From Agromyces laixinhei (GTDB lineage: Bacteria; Actinomycetota; Actinomycetes; Actinomycetales; Microbacteriaceae): a stretch of DNA of 64,000 bases. Shown here piece after piece: positions 61,690-64,000 of this stretch (position 1 is the first letter of the stretch; every line of letters begins with the position of its first letter). The notes under the pieces are model-generated. The model saw only the letters and a list, made by a program, of their open reading frames with translations, was not told the DNA's origin and ran no database searches. The translations under genes were made by a program, and so were the position numbers. Where the stretch lies: positions 682,001 to 746,000 of the forward strand of contig NZ_CP040872.1 in NCBI RefSeq assembly GCF_006337065.1. Reading direction: 5' to 3'.

Positions 61690-62571
61690 ATGCAGACGGT
61701 CTCTGACAGCACCGCGTTCATCACCGGCGGAGCCAGTGGCATCGGCCTCGGCATGGCCCGCGCCTTTGCCGCCGAAGGAGCCAAGCTGGCCCTGGCCGAC
61801 CTGAACGGTGACGACCTGCGTAAGGCGCAACACGAGCTGGGGGCAACGACCGACGTGATCACCTTCACGCTCGACGTCCGCGACCGCGACGCGATGGCGG
61901 CAGCCGCCGACCGGACCGAGCAGGAACTCGGCCCGGTCCGCGTCCTCTGCAACAACGCCGGCGTCGGCAGCGGGATGGGCGGCATGAACCTCCAGGCGAT
62001 GAGCTATCAGCACTGGGACCACACGCTGGGCATCAACCTGGGCGGTGTCGTGAATGGCATGCAGACCTTCGTGCCCCGCATGATCGAGCGGGGCGGGCCG
62101 GGACATGTCGTCAACACCTCCTCGGGCTCCGGCCTCGCCGTCATCGGCGGCGCCCAGTTCATGTACTGCGCATCGAAGTTCGCCGTAACCGGTCTCTCCG
62201 AGGCGATCGCAAACCTGCTGAAGCCGCACGGGATCGGCCTCACTCTGGTGAGTCCGGGCTTCGTCAACACCCGGATCGCGGAGACGACCCGCGGGCTCGA
62301 CCCCTCAGAGACCGCGACTGAATCGATGGATCCGGAGTACAGGGAGAAACTGGAGCGTTTCGAGGCACTCTTCGAACAGCTGGGTCAGGATCCCGACGTG
62401 GTCGGCGCAATGGTGCTGAATGCCATCCACGACGATCAGCTCTACTGTCAGCCCGATCGCCTGATGGCTGATCCCATTCATGCCCGCTGCAACGCCCTGC
62501 TCGAAGCCATGCCTGCAGAGACCGAGCGAGACCGCAAGATGACGGAGATGATCCAGAATGCCCGTCGGTAG
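61690..62571 (+). CDS. short-chain dehydrogenase/reductase
   Basis: A 293-residue SDR with the NAD(P) motif FITGGASGIGLGMARAFA, NNAGVGSGM, the Ser in VVNTSSGSGLAVIGG and the catalytic YCASK (Tyr/Lys). An extra C-terminal segment (about residues 200-293) goes past the usual fold and includes EYREKLERFEALFEQLGQ. The substrate is unknown; the divergent TetR and its palindrome suggest ligand-inducible control. Confidence 0.93.
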   Translation: MQTVSDSTAFITGGASGIGLGMARAFAAEGAKLALADLNGDDLRKAQHELGATTDVITFTLDVRDRDAMAAAADRTEQELGPVRVLCNNAGVGSGMGGMNLQAMSYQHWDHTLGINLGGVVNGMQTFVPRMIERGGPGHVVNTSSGSGLAVIGGAQFMYCASKFAVTGLSEAIANLLKPHGIGLTLVSPGFVNTRIAETTRGLDPSETATESMDPEYREKLERFEALFEQLGQDPDVVGAMVLNAIHDDQLYCQPDRLMADPIHARCNALLEAMPAETERDRKMTEMIQNARR

Positions 62572-62643
62572 CGGCATGCTCGCGAGCATTCGGCTGTTGG
62601 TCGGCATCCGTCGCGACGGTCGCCGCGAGCGGACTCCGCCGTC

Positions 62644-63654
62644 ATGAACGTCGGTCGACGCTGGCCCGGGCTTGCCACCACGGTGTGGGCGGTTGGCTAT
62701 CTCGGCTTCGGGCTGGTCTGTGTCGGTACCGACACCGCGCTGCTGTCCCAGGGCCTGCTGCCGCCCGGGGTTCTGGGATGGATCGCGGTGGTGCTCGGCA
62801 CCGTGTCGGTCCCGGTCGCCGGTGCCGCGACGGTCCTCGGGCCGCGGCCGATGCTGCGGGTGCTGCTCTGGATACTTGCGGGCGCCGCGGCGATGTCGGC
62901 CTTCAGCCTGCTGATGGATGTGCTCGGCCTGTTGTTGGGACAACCCGTCGATAGCTGGCCGACCGCGCTCGGGCACGCTTTGGCCGCGGTGGGCGCCGTC
63001 TTGCTGGCGATCACCGCACAGGGGAATCGGGCCGGCACCGGAGCGGTCGAGCCGGCGACGGCCGCCGGAACCGACCTGCCTGCGGCCGCGAACGGATCGG
63101 TGCACGGCATTGCCATTGTGGGCACCCTGTCCTTTCTGCCCTACATCACGATGAAGATGATCTGGTCCGCCGGCGGTTCCTTCGCCGGCGTGACCGGCGC
63201 CGAGCTGGAAGCCATCTCAGCGCGCAACGGTGCCTCCGGCCTGTGGCTGATCCTGCAGCGTTGGGGCCTGGACCCCACCGTGCTGCTCGCCGGACTCGGC
63301 ATCTTCCTCCTCTGGGGCCTTGTTCGCCCATGGGGGCTGACCTTCCCGCGCTGGACACCGGTCCTGAATGGCCGACGGGTCCCGCGATGGTTGCCACTCA
63401 CGCCAGCTCTGGTCGGCGCCGCCACGCTCCTGCCCTATGGGGCGATCGGGCTCGGCTACGCAACTCTCGTCGCCACCGACGTGGTGTCGATCCGGGCTGG
63501 TGACTTCCCCACCCCCGAGGACGCATTGCTGGCAACCTGGGTCGGAATGATCGCCTTCTGCGGATACGGCCTCGCGCTCGCGGCCGCCGCCAACTCCTAC
63601 CGGCGACGAACGGTGCAGGCCAGACCGCCACGGCAATCCACGCCCGTGCCATGA
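62644..63654 (+). CDS. multi-pass membrane protein of unknown function
   Basis: A 336-residue protein with about eight hydrophobic helices and a loop at about 130-155 rich in Ala/Gly. LSFLPYITMKMIWSAGGSFAGVTGAELEA and RRVPRWLPLTPALVGAATLLPYGAIGLGY are recurrent in actinobacterial LIC-type proteins, but no transporter family was recognised. It starts 72 bases after the SDR, perhaps in its operon. It ends at a strong hairpin. Confidence 0.78.
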   Translation: MNVGRRWPGLATTVWAVGYLGFGLVCVGTDTALLSQGLLPPGVLGWIAVVLGTVSVPVAGAATVLGPRPMLRVLLWILAGAAAMSAFSLLMDVLGLLLGQPVDSWPTALGHALAAVGAVLLAITAQGNRAGTGAVEPATAAGTDLPAAANGSVHGIAIVGTLSFLPYITMKMIWSAGGSFAGVTGAELEAISARNGASGLWLILQRWGLDPTVLLAGLGIFLLWGLVRPWGLTFPRWTPVLNGRRVPRWLPLTPALVGAATLLPYGAIGLGYATLVATDVVSIRAGDFPTPEDALLATWVGMIAFCGYGLALAAAANSYRRRTVQARPPRQSTPVP

Positions 63655-63749
63655 TCCGCTGAGTCGAGGGGTTGGTTGGGAAGTGATGGACGCCGAGATC
63701 TGCTCAGTTCACCGTTCGCCACGTCGGTCGGGCCGCGCCACGGGAGAAC

Positions 63750-63783
63750 GGGGTGGCGGACGATACCCGTCGTCCGCCACCCC
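63750..63783 (+). terminator. terminator after the membrane protein gene
   Basis: GGGGTGGCGGACGA and TCGTCCGCCACCCC form a perfect 14-base stem with a 6-base loop, 95 bases after the stop codon. It is the strongest hairpin in this interval. Confidence 0.8.
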
Positions 63784-63925
63784 GGGTGGTCGCACCGAGC
63801 TGAGGTCTGTCGGGTCGCTCACCCGATGAGCGGCCCGGCACCTGCCGCAGGCGCGACCGGCCGTGCCGCCGACCCGATACGGCGGCACGGAGCATGTGAG
63901 GCAGTGCGTCACTGCCGAGGCGGCG

Positions 63926-63953
63926 ACCCGGCGCCGGTAGGGCGGCGCCGGGT
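63926..63953 (-). terminator. terminator of the leftward partial gene
   Basis: ACCCGGCGCCG and CGGCGCCGGGT form a perfect 11-base stem with loop GTAGGG. On the left strand it follows the partial gene's stop by 10 bases. Confidence 0.65.
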
Positions 63954-63963
63954 GCTCACCTGA

Positions 63964-64000
63964 TCAACGGCGCAGTGCGAACCGGCGGATGCCGAAGAGC
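63964..64000 (-). CDS. C-terminal end of a membrane or surface protein, partial
   Basis: The left strand has an open frame LFGIRRFALRR followed by TGA (63964-63966) running off the window end. The hydrophobic-then-basic ending is typical for membrane-anchored or sortase-type proteins. A terminator hairpin lies directly after the stop. Only about 12 codons can be seen, so the identity is unknown. Confidence 0.4.
   Translation of the reverse strand, partial: LFGIRRFALRR

Larger units (their letters stand above)
63655..63963. other. 309-base gene-free, hairpin-rich interval
   Basis: No gene is seen here. It holds at least five stem-loops: 63750-63783, 63811-63825, 63861-63890, 63900-63916 and 63926-63953, with stems of 14, 5, 10, 7 and 11 bases. 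The first follows the preceding gene as a terminator, and the last lies just after a leftward stop codon. The three in between have no clear role. Confidence 0.7.

Overview
The window is very GC-rich with GC-ending codons, and nearly every base is coding. The gene set points to a high-GC Gram-positive actinobacterium, most likely Microbacteriaceae of an Agromyces- or Microbacterium-like type. The markers are DUF3073 beside purM, DUF3817, an HtaA/HmuTUV haem system with DtxR/IdeR-type boxes, a TipA-like MerR protein, YczR/YczE, and a separate purS. I placed it by gene content and sequence style only, not by any search. No rRNA, tRNA, CRISPR array, insertion sequence or prophage was seen.

Layout. 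0-5.5 kb: a VIT1/CCC1 transporter, then a leftward block of an ECF sigma factor with a membrane partner, purL, a Nudix hydrolase and a small membrane protein. 5.8-12.6 kb: MFS exporter, DUF3817 protein, apt, MscS channel, a Fur regulator and catalase behind a clear Fur-type palindrome, and a flavodoxin-like reductase cut by a TAG codon. 12.7-13.8 kb: purS-purQ. 14.3-17.6 kb: a kynurenine operon (tryptophan 2,3-dioxygenase, an amidohydrolase, kynureninase), with a divergent AXE1-type esterase. 18.6-27.7 kb: a GntR regulator divergent from a sialic-acid type operon (binding protein, permease, permease-ATPase fusion, ATPase, NanA-like aldolase, NanK, NanE); the aldolase gene carries two frameshifts. 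27.7-32.7 kb: TetR, VOC protein, purC, purD, lspA and a sterol-carrier-like protein. 32.7-38.8 kb: haem uptake hmuTUV divergent from a large HtaA-domain surface protein, with two DtxR-type boxes between them. 38.9-44.7 kb: purF, thioesterase, purM, a luciferase-like protein, an NTF2-like protein and DUF3073. 44.9-49.8 kb: oxidoreductase, DUF2306, a NarL-type two-component pair and an FAD-dependent oxidoreductase. 49.8-53.5 kb: a KimA/APC-type transporter and a CopC pair. 53.6-58.3 kb: the PadR-DUF4097 operon, the TipA-like MerR regulator, and YczE with YczR. 58.3-64 kb: a frameshifted alpha/beta hydrolase, two small unknowns, two TetR regulators, an SDR and a membrane protein, then a hairpin-rich end.

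Seven de novo purine genes (purL, Q, S, C, D, F, M) plus salvage apt lie in this stretch as separate small units, with nutrient-uptake modules (haem, sialic acid, perhaps copper and potassium) between them. Four genes contain ORF-breaking lesions (Fur regulator, flavodoxin-like reductase, nanA, alpha/beta hydrolase). In each case one or two small changes restore a normal family member, so sequencing error must be excluded before real decay is claimed. The most informative non-coding structures are the Fur palindrome, the DtxR boxes, the PadR and TetR palindromes, the 19-bp-spacer MerR promoter, and an internal ribosome-binding site in the TipA-like gene.
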